From NCBI RefSeq assembly GCF_910580175.1, contig NZ_CAJTXD010000003.1, forward strand, positions 248,001-312,000: DNA of 64,000 nucleotides, written 5' to 3'. Under the pieces are notes generated by a model that worked only from the letters and a program-made list of their open reading frames with translations, was not told the origin of the DNA and made no database searches. How positions within the stretch are numbered: the stretch's first letter is position 1; every line of letters starts with the position of its first letter. The stretch is from an uncultured Alistipes sp. (GTDB lineage: Bacteria; Bacteroidota; Bacteroidia; Bacteroidales; Rikenellaceae). The position numbers and the translations under genes were made by a program. Of the stretch, positions 34,787-43,766 are shown in pieces.

Positions 34787-35249
34787 TGCGTTCTGCCGTT
34801 TGTATGTAAGAATCGAGCCGGTAACCGACCCGGGCGACGCCGCGGCGTATCCCCTCCAGCACGATCCATTGGCCGTATTGCGACACTTCGATTCGGTCTT
34901 CGAACAGAAGCATCGTGCGGTGCAGGAGCGTGTCGGCGCGGAACGTCAGTTTGCCGTCCGATTCTTCGGACAGCGAAAATCCTGCCGACTTGAACGCATT
35001 GACGAGCTGTTGGCGGTGCCGCTCCAGGTCGCCCTCTACTTTGCGCGAGACGAATCCGAAGCGCGGATACAAGGCGGCGAGCACGATGATGGCGATGAGC
35101 AGGGTCAGGTAACGATCCGTGTGGAGCATGACGTAGATCGTCTCATCGAGCGAGAGCGCGGAGGTGCCCGAGAGAAGCATCAGGGCCATGATCGCTACGC
35201 AGAGCACGCACATGGCGACGAAATATTTGAAAGCACGCAGTAGATACAT
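34779..35249 (-). CDS. Small conserved membrane protein of unknown function
   Basis: A 156-residue protein with two N-terminal helices (FVAMCVLCVAIMALMLLSG and TLLIAIIVLAALYPRF) and a cytosolic domain of about 90 residues. Visible segments in that domain are LERHRQQLVNAFKSAGFSL and GKLTFRADTLLHRTMLLFED. I do not recognise a named family. It overlaps ctpA by 8 bases and lies 21 bases after ispH, so it is co-transcribed with both. A role alongside the protease is possible but only contextual. Confidence 0.75.
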   Translation of the reverse strand: MYLLRAFKYFVAMCVLCVAIMALMLLSGTSALSLDETIYVMLHTDRYLTLLIAIIVLAALYPRFGFVSRKVEGDLERHRQQLVNAFKSAGFSLSEESDGKLTFRADTLLHRTMLLFEDRIEVSQYGQWIVLEGIRRGVARVGYRLDSYIQTAERNE

Positions 35250-35270
35250 GAGAAAAAGGGTTTGCGGGGG

Positions 35271-36143
35271 TTATGGATTATTTATATTTATGTTCTTGAT
35301 TTTTTCTGCCACCTCCTCCATCAACCGTCCGGGGGTCGACGTGGCGCCGCAGATGCCTGCCGAGCGGACGCCCTCGAACCATTCGGGGAGGAGTTCGGCT
35401 GCCTCCTCGACGGTGTAGGTGCGGGGGTTGGCGCGCCGGCACACTTCGAACAGCACCTTGCCGTTGGACGATTTGCGGCCGCAGACGAAGATCACGATGT
35501 CGAAGCGCAAAGCGAATTCGGTCAGATGCTGCTCGCGGCCCGAGACCTGGCGGCAGATCGTGTCGTCGATGCGCACGGCGGCCGGATCGGCGGCCCGGCG
35601 GCGCATCTCGGCGCCCAGCCGCTCGAAAAGCGCGATGCTCTGCGTGGTCTGGGAGAGAAAGTGGATGGGGCGGGCGAAGTCGATCTGCGTCAGGTCGGCT
35701 TCGTTTTCGATGACGATCGTGGGGTCGTCGACCTGCCCCGTGAGGCCCACCACCTCGGCGTGGCCCCGTTTGCCGAGGATGACGACCTGCCCGCCGACGG
35801 GGCGCATCTGCTCGTGGGCCTGCACCACGCGGGCTTGCAGTCGGGCGACCACCGGACAAGTGGCGTCGATGATGCCGATGCCCAGACGCCGGGCCTCGGC
35901 GTAGACGGTCGGCGGCTCGCCGTGGGCGCGGATGAGCATGCGGCACCCTGCGGCGCGGGCCATGTCGGCCCGGGTCAGCGTCTGCAACCCCAGGTTTTCG
36001 AGCCGCTGCACTTCGAGCCGGTTGTGGACGATGTCGCCCAGCGAGAAGACCGTGCCACCCTCGGCCAACGCCGCCTCGGCCTCGCCGATAGCCCGGACGA
36101 CGCCGAAGCAGAATCCCGATTTATGGTCGATCTCGATAACCAC
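35271..36143 (-). CDS. ispH: 4-hydroxy-3-methylbut-2-enyl diphosphate reductase
   Basis: IspH (LytB) makes IPP and DMAPP in the last step of the MEP pathway using a [4Fe-4S] cluster. The 290-residue protein keeps the three cluster cysteines in SGFCFGVVRAI, DATCPVV and DDTICRQVSGRE. It also keeps HNRLEVQRLE, AHGEPPT and the active-site region CGRKSSNGKVLFEVC. The C-terminal GATSTPGRLMEEV is conserved. A degenerate -7 box (CGAAAGTA, 36145-36152) lies just upstream. Confidence 0.95.
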   Translation of the reverse strand: MVIEIDHKSGFCFGVVRAIGEAEAALAEGGTVFSLGDIVHNRLEVQRLENLGLQTLTRADMARAAGCRMLIRAHGEPPTVYAEARRLGIGIIDATCPVVARLQARVVQAHEQMRPVGGQVVILGKRGHAEVVGLTGQVDDPTIVIENEADLTQIDFARPIHFLSQTTQSIALFERLGAEMRRRAADPAAVRIDDTICRQVSGREQHLTEFALRFDIVIFVCGRKSSNGKVLFEVCRRANPRTYTVEEAAELLPEWFEGVRSAGICGATSTPGRLMEEVAEKIKNININNP

Positions 36144-36269
36144 GAAAGTAGATTATTTTATAGGCTGGATGTCCGAATCCGAACCCGATGGCTTGATTAC
36201 CCGAACCCCGAATCCCGATTGTTCGATTGCCCGGTTGCCGGTCGGGGGCAGATTATCCGGTCGCTTGTG

Positions 36270-36968
36270 CTATTTTGTTATGTTGCTGAATGTTTTCATG
36301 AACCACTCCATCTGTTCGGCGACGGTCATGCGGCTGTTGTCCAGCACGATGGCGTCTTCGGCCTGCCGCAGCGGCGATATGGCGCGGCTCATGTCTGCCT
36401 TGTCGCGTTCGCGCACGTTGCGCTCGATCTCTTCGAGGGAGACCTGCTGTCCCTTGGCGGTCAGCTCGTCGTAGCGGCGGCGGGCACGCACGGCGGGGTC
36501 GGCCGTCATGAAGAGTTTCAGCTCAGCATCGGGGAAGACCACCGTGCCGATGTCGCGGCCGTCCATTACCACGCCGCGGCGGCGTCCCATCTCCTGCTGC
36601 ATCGCTACCAGCTTCTGCCGCACGGCGGGGATGGCCGAGACCTGGCTCACGCAGTTGCTTACCTCGATGGTGCGGATCTTGCCCTCGACCAGATCGCCGT
36701 TGACATAGATGTCGCTGGCTCCGCGCGAGGGGTTGAACCGGAAGGTAATGGCGATCTGGTCGAGCAGGCGGCAGACGGCCTCCTCGTCGACGATGCCCGA
36801 GCGGATGGCGCCGTGTTCCTGGGCGTAGAGCGTCACGGCGCGGTACATGGCGCCCGTGTCGATGAAGATGTAGCCCAGACGTGCCGCGATGGCTTTGGCG
36901 AAGGTGCTTTTGCCGCATGACGAGAAACCGTCCACGGCGATTATGATCTTGTGCTTAGTGTCCGACAT
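36270..36968 (-). CDS. cmk: Cytidylate kinase
   Basis: Cmk, 232 residues, phosphorylates CMP and dCMP. Features: P-loop AVDGFSSCGKSTFAKA (residues about 10-25), IDTGAMYRAVTLYA, the NMP-binding insert (FRFNPSRGASDIYVNGDLVE), VMDGRDIGTVVFPDAELKLF and RARRRYDEL. The ATG at 36968 gives the normal start; a 5-residue longer form exists. It overlaps the LysE gene by 14 bases, implying coupled expression. Confidence 0.95.
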   Translation of the reverse strand: MSDTKHKIIIAVDGFSSCGKSTFAKAIAARLGYIFIDTGAMYRAVTLYAQEHGAIRSGIVDEEAVCRLLDQIAITFRFNPSRGASDIYVNGDLVEGKIRTIEVSNCVSQVSAIPAVRQKLVAMQQEMGRRRGVVMDGRDIGTVVFPDAELKLFMTADPAVRARRRYDELTAKGQQVSLEEIERNVRERDKADMSRAISPLRQAEDAIVLDNSRMTVAEQMEWFMKTFSNITK

Positions 36969-37632
36969 TGGGGAGAATATCAAAAAAAGTGGATAATATT
37001 GTATAGATGCCTAACAGACCGATGACGACGCCTGCCACATGGTTGATGGTAAGCATGTGGCGCGGGCGGAAGCGCCGGCGGAAGAGGTTGATGACGAACG
37101 CCAGGAGCGTCCACCAGGCCGCTGCGCCGCCGAAGAATCCGGCGATGACGAAAAGCGCCCGCACGAAGCCGCCGAAGCCTGCGCCCGTGACGTCGCCCGA
37201 CGAGATGTTGAACACGGCGAAGAACGCCAGGATGTAGGGGATTACCATGATGAAGTTGGCGATCGTCAGCCCGAAGATCGAAGCGAAATCCTGCCACAGC
37301 GAACTTTTGCCGGCGCGGTTGCGGCGGATCTGCGGCACGGGGTTCTGCGAAAAGATGTAGACCCCGACGACGATTACTAACAATCCGCCCACGATGCGCA
37401 GCAGGGTGTTGTACTGCTCGATCTGGCTCTGGAGCATCGAGTAGAAGAAGAACGCTGCCATGGCCATGAACGTGTCGGCGCAGGCTACGCCGATGCCCGA
37501 GACGATGCCCGAACGCCGGTTCTTGGAGAGCGTGCGCTGGATGCAGAGCACGGCTACGGGGCCGACGGTAATCGAAGCGGCGATGCCTACGCAGATGCCG
37601 CGAAAGAGGACTTCCAGGGTTTCGAATGACAT
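36955..37632 (-). CDS. LysE family exporter
   Basis: A 225-residue protein with about six helices and the LysE/RhtB signature near the N-terminus (GIAASITVGPVAVLCIQRTL, followed by GIVSGIGVACADTFMA). Helices at about 70-90 and 130-225 complete the fold, including the FGLTIANFIMVIPYILAF segment. The family exports amino acids or similar small molecules; the substrate is not predictable. The start at 37632 is chosen because upstream sequence is the 71-bp repeat. Its promoter is partly made from that repeat. Confidence 0.88.
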   Translation of the reverse strand: MSFETLEVLFRGICVGIAASITVGPVAVLCIQRTLSKNRRSGIVSGIGVACADTFMAMAAFFFYSMLQSQIEQYNTLLRIVGGLLVIVVGVYIFSQNPVPQIRRNRAGKSSLWQDFASIFGLTIANFIMVIPYILAFFAVFNISSGDVTGAGFGGFVRALFVIAGFFGGAAAWWTLLAFVINLFRRRFRPRHMLTINHVAGVVIGLLGIYTILSTFFDILPNVGH

Positions 37633-37715
37633 GGTTTCGGTTGGGTGTGCGGGGATAGCCCTGCTGCGGGCGAAGCGAACGGATTCGGCTGCGCCGGGGC
37701 GGCGGTTATCCCGCA

Positions 37716-37747
37716 CAAAGATACGAATAAGCGAGCGCAAAAGCAAA
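37716..37747 (-). promoter_or_regulatory. LysE-cmk promoter with -33 inside the 71-bp repeat
   Basis: On the minus strand, TTTG (complement of CAAA at 37744-37747), a 20-base spacer and TATCTTTG (complement of 37716-37723) form a full consensus promoter about 85 bases before the LysE start. The -33 element belongs to copy 1 of the repeat. Confidence 0.75.
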
Positions 37748-37867
37748 CTCGTTTGCATTTTGCCGAGCGGGAGTATCTTGGGCGCAGCCAAAGTCGAATA
37801 AGCGAGCGCAAAAGCAAACTCGTTTGCATTTTGCCGAGCGGGAGTATCTTGGGCGCAGCCAAAGATA
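37724..37867. repeat. Tandem 71-bp repeat, two copies
   Basis: Copy 1 is 37724-37794 and copy 2 is 37795-37865, identical over about 70 bases (CGAATAAGCGAGCGCAAAAG start, GGGCGCAGCCAAAG end). Each holds the small inverted repeat GCAAA-CTCG-TTTGC. Copy 2 is followed by a second CAAAGATA box (37860-37867). The unit is not coding, although the minus frame translates to a string I associate with a dispersed Bacteroidales element (...GCAQDTPARQNANEF...). This fills most of the 458-base gap between the LysE gene and the DUF3467 gene. Confidence 0.9.
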
Positions 37868-37995
37868 TGAAAAAGGTGCGACATCCGCACCACGGTCGAC
37901 GAAAAAAGGCACGCCGATTGCGCTTAAGGTCGGATATGTTGATAAAATATCGAAAACTTCGGTTCGGGGGATGCCGCACCGAATCTGAAAAAAGG

Positions 37996-38003
37996 TAAAT
38001 TTG
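37996..38003 (+). promoter_or_regulatory. -7 box of DUF3467 gene
   Basis: TAAATTTG fits TAnnTTTG on the plus strand about 88 bases before the DUF3467 ATG. No TTTG is seen at the usual distance. Confidence 0.5.
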
Positions 38004-38090
38004 CATCGACGAGGATAATCGGGCGAACGGCTGCAAAGATTTGCGTGGCTGTGCGGTGCCGGAGTCGTCTTTTCTAATTTTCAAGAAGAT

Positions 38091-38396
38091 ATGGCAGAAA
38101 TGAAACAATTCGGACTCGATGTGGAGCTGGACGAGCAGACGGCGCAAGGCCACTATTCGAACCTGGCGATCATATCGCATTCGTCGTCGGAGTTCATCAT
38201 CGACTTCGCGGCCGTCCTGCCGGGCGTGCAGAAAGCGCGCGTGAAGAGCCGCATCATTCTTACGCCCGAGCATGCCAAGCGGCTGCTCCGCTCTTTGCAG
38301 GAGAACATCGTACGCTACGAGAGCAACGTGGGCAAGATCGAGATTCCCACGCCTCCGCCGGCATCGGACGCCGGCCCCAAGATGGGGGAAGCGTAA
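38091..38396 (+). CDS. DUF3467 protein
   Basis: A 101-residue small soluble protein matching DUF3467. Characteristic parts are GHYSNLAIISHSSSEFIIDFA, LPGVQKARVKSRIILTPEHAKRLL and ENIVRYESNVGKI. The C-terminal 20 residues are Pro-rich. Members are widespread in Bacteroidetes and other phyla; no activity is established. It stands alone with its own promoter and a strong terminator 2 bases after its stop. Confidence 0.87.
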   Translation: MAEMKQFGLDVELDEQTAQGHYSNLAIISHSSSEFIIDFAAVLPGVQKARVKSRIILTPEHAKRLLRSLQENIVRYESNVGKIEIPTPPPASDAGPKMGEA

Positions 38397-38397
38397 T

Positions 38398-38429
38398 AAA
38401 CGAGGAGCCTTCCGGAAGGCTCCTCGTTT
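38398..38429. terminator. Bidirectional terminator between DUF3467 gene and folC
   Basis: A perfect 16-bp palindromic stem AAACGAGGAGCCTTCC / GGAAGGCTCCTCGTTT with no unpaired centre. It serves the plus-strand gene and probably folC on the other strand. Confidence 0.85.
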
Positions 38430-38488
38430 CATCTATACCGAATCAGGAAACCACCGGTTTCCCAGTGCCGTGGCGTTTCGAAACCGTT

Positions 38489-39778
38489 TTACAATACCTC
38501 CGCCACTACATAGGTGCTGCCTCCGATGAAGATCATGTCTTCGGGGGCGGCCAGTTCGCGTGCCCGGGCCAGCGCTTCCGCCACAGTCTCCGCAGTCTCG
38601 CCCTTCAGTCCATAAATCGCCGCTTTCGCGGCCAGTTCGGCGGCCGGCAGGGAGCGGTGGCTCTGCGCCGCCGTGAAGATGTAGTGCGCATCGCGGGGCA
38701 GGAGCGGCAGGGTGTGGGCCAGATCCTTGTCGCGTACGAATCCTATCACACAATAGAGTTTCTTGTGGGGCGTGGCGTTGAGCTGCTCGGCTACGCAGGC
38801 GATGCCGTGGGCGTTGTGTCCCGTGTCGCATACGGTAAGCGGCGCTTCGGCGATCCGCTGCCAGCGGCCGCATAGCGAGGTGTTGGCCGCTGCATGGCGT
38901 ACGCCTTCCACAAAGGCGCGGCGCGATATGGTAAGCGGCGTCTCCTCGTGCAGGAAGTCGACCGTCGCCGCGGCCGTCACGATGTTGCGGCGTTGGTAGC
39001 TGCCCGCCAGATCGAGGTGGAGGTCGTAGGCCCGGTTGTCGCGCAGGCGGCGCAGGCGGAACTGTTGGCCGTTGTCCTTTGCGGACTGTTCTTCGCAGGC
39101 GAAGACTTCTTCGGCATAGATCGTCTTCGACTTGTTGGCTGCGGCGGCTTGTTCGATTACCGGATTGTAGCGCGCGTCGCCCTCGCCGATGATGACGGGG
39201 ATGCTTTTCTTGATGATGCCCGCTTTCTCGGCGGCGATCTTTTGCAGGGTGTCGCCCAGCAGGTCGGTGTGATCCAGACCGATGTTGGTAATGACGCTCA
39301 CGATGGGTACGATGATGTTCGTTGCATCGAGCCGTCCGCCCAGTCCGGTTTCTATGACGGCCACCTCCACGTCGCTCTGGGCGAAGCAGTCGAAGGCCAG
39401 CGCTGCGGTCATTTCGAAGAACGAGAGGCCGAGTTCCACCATCTTGTCGTGGTGTTTGTCCACGAAGTTGACCACTTTTTGCTTGGGGATCATTTCGCCG
39501 TCGACGCGGATGCGTTCCCGGAAGTCGGTCAGATGCGGCGAAGTGAAAAGCCCTGTGCGATACCCGGCCTGTTGGAGTACTGAGGCGATGATGTGCGATA
39601 CGGAGCCTTTGCCGTTGGTGCCGGCCACGTGGATCGTGAAGAAGTTGCGCTGCGGGTTGCCCATGTGGCGGCAGAACGCGGCGATACGCTCCAATCCCGG
39701 TTTGTAGGCCGTGGCGCCTTTGGTTTCGTAGGCGGGGAGGGCCTGGAAGAGGAATTCGAGGGTTTGGGTATAGTTCAT
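38489..39778 (-). CDS. folC: Bifunctional folylpolyglutamate/dihydrofolate synthase
   Basis: FolC, 429 residues, adds glutamate to dihydropteroate or folates. Motifs: GTNGKGSVSHIIASVL (P-loop, about residues 49-64), TSPHLTDFRERIRVDG, EMTAALAFDCFAQ, EVGLGGRLD-like ETGLGGRLDATNII, and NIGLDHTDLLGDT. The C-terminal domain has RWQRIAEAPLTVCDTGHNAHG. It lies 31 bases after lnt on the same strand and probably shares its transcript. Confidence 0.95.
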   Translation of the reverse strand: MNYTQTLEFLFQALPAYETKGATAYKPGLERIAAFCRHMGNPQRNFFTIHVAGTNGKGSVSHIIASVLQQAGYRTGLFTSPHLTDFRERIRVDGEMIPKQKVVNFVDKHHDKMVELGLSFFEMTAALAFDCFAQSDVEVAVIETGLGGRLDATNIIVPIVSVITNIGLDHTDLLGDTLQKIAAEKAGIIKKSIPVIIGEGDARYNPVIEQAAAANKSKTIYAEEVFACEEQSAKDNGQQFRLRRLRDNRAYDLHLDLAGSYQRRNIVTAAATVDFLHEETPLTISRRAFVEGVRHAAANTSLCGRWQRIAEAPLTVCDTGHNAHGIACVAEQLNATPHKKLYCVIGFVRDKDLAHTLPLLPRDAHYIFTAAQSHRSLPAAELAAKAAIYGLKGETAETVAEALARARELAAPEDMIFIGGSTYVVAEVL

Positions 39779-39809
39779 AGTCTGGGTGTGTGTCGCCGGA
39801 CGGGCGTCG

Positions 39810-41375
39810 TTATTCTATGAGGTGGTTTCGCTTTTTTATCCGGTAGGCGAGGTAGTAGAGCACCGAGAGCAGCAGGACGTATTCGGCCATGCGGCCCAAC
39901 CAGTCGCCGTAGCGGGTGTAGAAAGTCTGTTGCGAGTGGAGCGGGACGTCGGCCGTGAGGATGCCGCGCTCCGCCCAGCCGAGGGTGGCGCCCACATCGC
40001 CGCGTGCCGAGATGAAGCCCGAACGCCCCGTGTTGGCCGAGCGGGCGATTGCCCGGCGGTGCTCGATGGCCCGCAGGCGCGAGATGGCGAACAGGTGGCG
40101 GTAGCCTGGCGTGTCGCCCCACCAGCCGTCGTTGGAGATGATGGCCATGAATTGCGCGCCGCGGCGGACGAAGCCGCCGTAGAAGTCGCCGTAGAGACCT
40201 TCGTAGCAGATCGCCGGGCCGGCCGTGATGCCGGCATGCGTGAATGCCGTGCCGTGTTCGCCCACGCCGATTTGCCCCAGCGTGCCGCCCAGGTCGATGA
40301 CCAGGAATTCGAGCCATTCGAAGAGCCACGGCATCGGGGTCTTCTCCACGCCGATGACCAGACGCCCCTTGTGGTGGAGCTGGCGGCGGCCTGCGGTGTC
40401 GAGGCCCAGTGCACTATTGAAGATGTCGTAGTAGCCGTTCGTGTAGGGGTCGAAGCGTGCCGTGCGGGTCTGCATGCCGGCCGGATAGCGGCGCAGGGTG
40501 TTGGCGCCTGTGACGAGCAGGGCGCCCGGGGCGCGGCGGCGCAGGGTGTCGAGCAGTTCGTCGGGGAAGGCGCCTGCGACCTCGGGTTCCCGATAGTAGC
40601 CGGGCAGCGCCGTTTCGGGCAGCAGGATGAATTGTGCGTCGGCCGGCACCTGCGCCAGCAGGTCGACGATGTTGCGCTCTTGCCGTGCGGCGTCGGAGTG
40701 GAATTTGTCGTAGCAGTCGACGTTGGGCTGGATGATCGTTACGCGTGCCGTGCCTTGGTCGGGGGTTTCCCAAGTCAGCCACATGACGAGCGACAAGGTT
40801 ACGGGCGCAAGCAACATGCAGCCGGCCGCAATCCAGCGGCGGACGTTGCGGCGATGCTGCCACGCTTCGAAGAAGAGAATATTGCACAGCAGCACCCACA
40901 GCGAACCGCCGAAGACACCCGTGTATTCGTACCATTGCACGGCCCACACGTCGTGCGAGAAGCCGTTGCCGAGAATCAGCCACGGCCAGGAGAATTCGCC
41001 CACGGTATACCAGTATTCGGTGGCGATCCATGCTGCGGCCAGCACGGTGTAGGCCAAGGGCTTGGGTGCTTTCTTCGAAAAGGTGTGGTAGAGCATGAAC
41101 GCGATCATGTTCAGCGTCGTCGAGGCGAGCGTGGCCGCCACCGGCCCCACGGGCGTGGCATGCCAGATCCACCAGACGGTGGCCGCGTTCCACAGCGCGA
41201 AAGTCAGCGCCGCCCACCCGAAAACCCGCCACCAGGAGCGGCGCGAGGCGTCGTAGGTCGATGCGAGCCGCAAGAGCGGCACGAGCGCCACGGGTAGTGT
41301 AAGCCCTGTGAGGGAGAGCCAGCCGCCCGAGAGCAGGATGACCGAACCGATGACCGCCGCGATTTTACGAGACAT
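39810..41375 (-). CDS. lnt: Apolipoprotein N-acyltransferase
   Basis: Lnt, 521 residues, adds the third acyl chain to lipoproteins in the inner membrane. About six N-terminal helices (residues 1-200, including NMIAFMLYHTFSKKAPKPL) precede a nitrilase domain. The domain contains the catalytic triad Glu (FILLPETALPG), Lys (HKGRLVIGVEKTPM) and Cys (PAICYEGLYGDF). A final helix near 495-515 completes the fold. The start at 41375 is preferred over an 11-residue longer form because the -7 box at 41396-41403 would lie inside the longer version. Several lipoprotein substrates are encoded in this window. Confidence 0.93.
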   Translation of the reverse strand: MSRKIAAVIGSVILLSGGWLSLTGLTLPVALVPLLRLASTYDASRRSWWRVFGWAALTFALWNAATVWWIWHATPVGPVAATLASTTLNMIAFMLYHTFSKKAPKPLAYTVLAAAWIATEYWYTVGEFSWPWLILGNGFSHDVWAVQWYEYTGVFGGSLWVLLCNILFFEAWQHRRNVRRWIAAGCMLLAPVTLSLVMWLTWETPDQGTARVTIIQPNVDCYDKFHSDAARQERNIVDLLAQVPADAQFILLPETALPGYYREPEVAGAFPDELLDTLRRRAPGALLVTGANTLRRYPAGMQTRTARFDPYTNGYYDIFNSALGLDTAGRRQLHHKGRLVIGVEKTPMPWLFEWLEFLVIDLGGTLGQIGVGEHGTAFTHAGITAGPAICYEGLYGDFYGGFVRRGAQFMAIISNDGWWGDTPGYRHLFAISRLRAIEHRRAIARSANTGRSGFISARGDVGATLGWAERGILTADVPLHSQQTFYTRYGDWLGRMAEYVLLLSVLYYLAYRIKKRNHLIE

Positions 41376-41395
41376 GGAGAGGGGGTTTATGCCTG

Positions 41396-41426
41396 CAAAA
41401 GTAGTCAAACGACGGCATATTTCAAA
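41396..41426 (-). promoter_or_regulatory. Consensus promoter of lnt-folC
   Basis: Minus strand TTTG (complement of 41423-41426), a 19-base spacer and TACTTTTG (complement of 41396-41403). This is a full Bacteroidetes match and fixes the lnt start at 41375. Confidence 0.75.
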
Positions 41427-41489
41427 AATAAGAGGTGGCGATTTTCGCGGTTTTGTGCCGTGCCGATGATGCCGGATCGAAAAAAATCG

Positions 41490-41497
41490 TATATTTG
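41490..41497 (+). promoter_or_regulatory. -7 box of the galK-galE unit
   Basis: TATATTTG fits TAnnTTTG, 56 bases before the galK ATG. No clear -33 TTTG is found, so activation by a regulator is possible. Confidence 0.55.
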
Positions 41498-41552
41498 CTT
41501 AATTGTTCGTGCCGGCGCTTTTCGCCGCACGGGTCTGAACCGATAGTCCGAT

Positions 41553-42686
41553 ATGATAGAAACCAAGGCAGTTGCTGAGAAATTCGCTTCGATTTACGGG
41601 TCGGGCGCTTCGTTGTTCGTTTCGCCGGGCCGCATCAACCTTATTGGCGAGCACATCGACTATAATGGCGGGTTCGTCTTCCCGGGCGCTGTGGACAAGG
41701 GAATCGTGGCGGCCGTCCGCCCCAACGGCACCGACCGCGTGCGGGCCTTTGCGCTCGACTTGGGCGAGGAGGCCGTTTTCAGGCTGGATGAAGCGGACAA
41801 GCCAGTGCAGGCGTGGGCTTGCTATCTGTTCGGCGTGTGCCGCGAAATGCAGAAACGCGGCGGGGAGGTCGGCGGTTTCGACACCGTTTTCGCGGGCGAT
41901 GTGCCCCTGGGTGCCGGCATGTCGTCGTCGGCCGCTCTGGAGTCGGTCTATGCTTTTGCCCTGAACGAGTTGTTCGGGTGCGGCATCGACGGGTTCGAAC
42001 TGGCGCGCATCGGCCAGGCCACCGAACACAACTATTGCGGCGTCAAATGCGGCATCATGGATCAGTTCGCCTCGATTTTTGGCAAGAAAGGGCATCTGAT
42101 GCGGCTGGACTGCCGGTCGATGGAGTTCGAATATTTCCCGTTCGATCCCGAGGGGTACAGGTTGGTGCTGCTCGATTCGCGGGTAAAGCACGAGTTGGTC
42201 GGATCTCCCTACAACGATCGCCGGGTGTCGTGCGAGCGGGTCGCCGCGGCATTGGGGCAGGAGTTGCTGCGCGGTGCCACGATGGAGCGGCTCGATGCGA
42301 TTCGGGAGCGGATTTCGCCGGAGGATTACAAGCGCGCCCGTTATGTGATCGGCGAGGAGCGCCGCGTGTTGGAGGTGTGCGACGCTTTGCAGCGGGGCGA
42401 TTACGAGACCGTGGGCGCCTGCATGTTCGAAACCCATCGCGGCATGTCGGAAGACTACGAAGTGTCGTGCGAGGAACTGGATTTTCTGGTCGCGGTGGCC
42501 CGGGAGTGCGGCGTGACGGGTTCCCGCATCATGGGCGGCGGCTTCGGCGGCTGCACGATCAATTTGGTGCGGGACGAACTCTGCGATGCTTTCCTTGCCG
42601 AAGCCCAAAAGCGGTTCGACGAAAAATATGGCCATGAACCGTGGGTTTACGATGTCGTGATTTCCGACGGCGCGCGAAGATTGTAG
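41553..42686 (+). CDS. galK: Galactokinase
   Basis: GalK, 377 residues, phosphorylates galactose at C1 (Leloir pathway). GHMP kinase motifs are intact: FVSPGRINLIGEHIDYNGG (sugar-binding signature), VPLGAGMSSSAALESVY (ATP loop, about residues 117-133) and TGSRIMGGGFGGCTINLV near the C-terminus. The catalytic Asp lies in CGIMDQFASIFG. It is first in a unit with galE (41 bases on) and a nucleotidyltransferase; no galT is present. Confidence 0.95.
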   Translation: MIETKAVAEKFASIYGSGASLFVSPGRINLIGEHIDYNGGFVFPGAVDKGIVAAVRPNGTDRVRAFALDLGEEAVFRLDEADKPVQAWACYLFGVCREMQKRGGEVGGFDTVFAGDVPLGAGMSSSAALESVYAFALNELFGCGIDGFELARIGQATEHNYCGVKCGIMDQFASIFGKKGHLMRLDCRSMEFEYFPFDPEGYRLVLLDSRVKHELVGSPYNDRRVSCERVAAALGQELLRGATMERLDAIRERISPEDYKRARYVIGEERRVLEVCDALQRGDYETVGACMFETHRGMSEDYEVSCEELDFLVAVARECGVTGSRIMGGGFGGCTINLVRDELCDAFLAEAQKRFDEKYGHEPWVYDVVISDGARRL

Positions 42687-42727
42687 GGCTGCCGGCAAGT
42701 CGGACGCATGGAGTATTTCGGAAACAT

Positions 42728-43756
42728 ATGAAGAAAGGAACCGTTCTCGTTTCGGGCGGTGCCGGGTATATCGGCACCCATACGGCGGTCGAGTTAGTCG
42801 CCGCCGGTTACGGCGTAGTGATCGTCGACAACCTTGCCAATTCGGAAGCCTGCGCCGTCGAGGGCGTGCGGCGCATCACGGGCATCGAGGTGCCGTTCGA
42901 GCAGGTCGATGCCTGCGACGGGCAGGCCCTGCGGGGCGTCTTCGAAAAATACGGGTTCGTCTCGGCGATCCATTTCGCGGCGTTCAAGGCCGTGGGCGAA
43001 TCGGTGGCCGATCCGCTCAAGTACTATCGCAACAACCTGACGTCGTTCATGAATCTGTGCGCCCTGATGCACGAATTCGGACGCTCCGACGTGGTGTTTT
43101 CCTCGTCGGCCACGGTCTACGGCCAGGCCGGGGTGCTGCCCGTGACGGAGCGGTCGCCGCGCTTGCCTGCGACCTCGCCCTACGGCAATACCAAGCAGAT
43201 GGCCGAGGACATCCTGCGCGACTGCTGCGCGGCCTACGCGTGCATGCGGGGTATTGCGCTGCGCTATTTCAACCCCATCGGCGCCCATCCGTCGACCCTG
43301 ATCGGCGAACTGCCGCGCGGGGTGCCGCAGAATCTGGTGCCCTACATCACGCAGACGGCGGCGGGCATCCGTCCCTGCCTTTCGATCTTCGGCAACGATT
43401 ATCCGACGCCCGACGGCACTTGTCTGCGCGACTATATTGATGTGGTCGACTTGGCCCGCGCGCATGTCGCGGCCGTGGATCGCATGACGCAGGGCCGCAT
43501 GGAGGCCTCCTACGAGGTTTTCAACATCGGCACCGGCCGGCCCGTTTCGGTGCTGGAGCTGGTCGAGGGGTTCGAGAGGGCCAATGGAGTGGAGGTGCCC
43601 CGCAAGTTCGCACCGCGGCGTGCCGGCGACGTGCCCGCCGTGTGGGCCGACACCCGATTGGCTGCCCGGGCGCTGGGCTGGCAGGCTGTCCGGCCGCTCG
43701 AAGAGACGCTGCGCACGGCCTGGGCCTGGGAAAAACGGATCAGAGGGATAAAATAA
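42728..43756 (+). CDS. galE: UDP-glucose 4-epimerase
   Basis: GalE, 342 residues, interconverts UDP-galactose and UDP-glucose. It has the NAD motif VSGGAGYIGTHTAVEL (residues about 7-22), IHFAAFKAVGESVADPLKYY, the catalytic Ser/Tyr/Lys set (FSSSATVYG, SPYGNTKQMAED) and LRYFNPIGAHPS. A longer frame upstream overlaps galK and is rejected. It precedes the nucleotidyltransferase by 10 bases. Confidence 0.95.
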   Translation: MKKGTVLVSGGAGYIGTHTAVELVAAGYGVVIVDNLANSEACAVEGVRRITGIEVPFEQVDACDGQALRGVFEKYGFVSAIHFAAFKAVGESVADPLKYYRNNLTSFMNLCALMHEFGRSDVVFSSSATVYGQAGVLPVTERSPRLPATSPYGNTKQMAEDILRDCCAAYACMRGIALRYFNPIGAHPSTLIGELPRGVPQNLVPYITQTAAGIRPCLSIFGNDYPTPDGTCLRDYIDVVDLARAHVAAVDRMTQGRMEASYEVFNIGTGRPVSVLELVEGFERANGVEVPRKFAPRRAGDVPAVWADTRLAARALGWQAVRPLEETLRTAWAWEKRIRGIK

Positions 43757-43766
43757 AATTATAATT

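Noticed and set aside
31562..34993. 1143-residue plus-strand open frame
   Set aside because: Antisense to DUF4271, histidine kinase and CtpA genes, all of which have clear domain signatures.
37724..37867. Possible CRISPR array
   Set aside because: Only two directly abutting 71-bp copies with no spacers and no cas genes.
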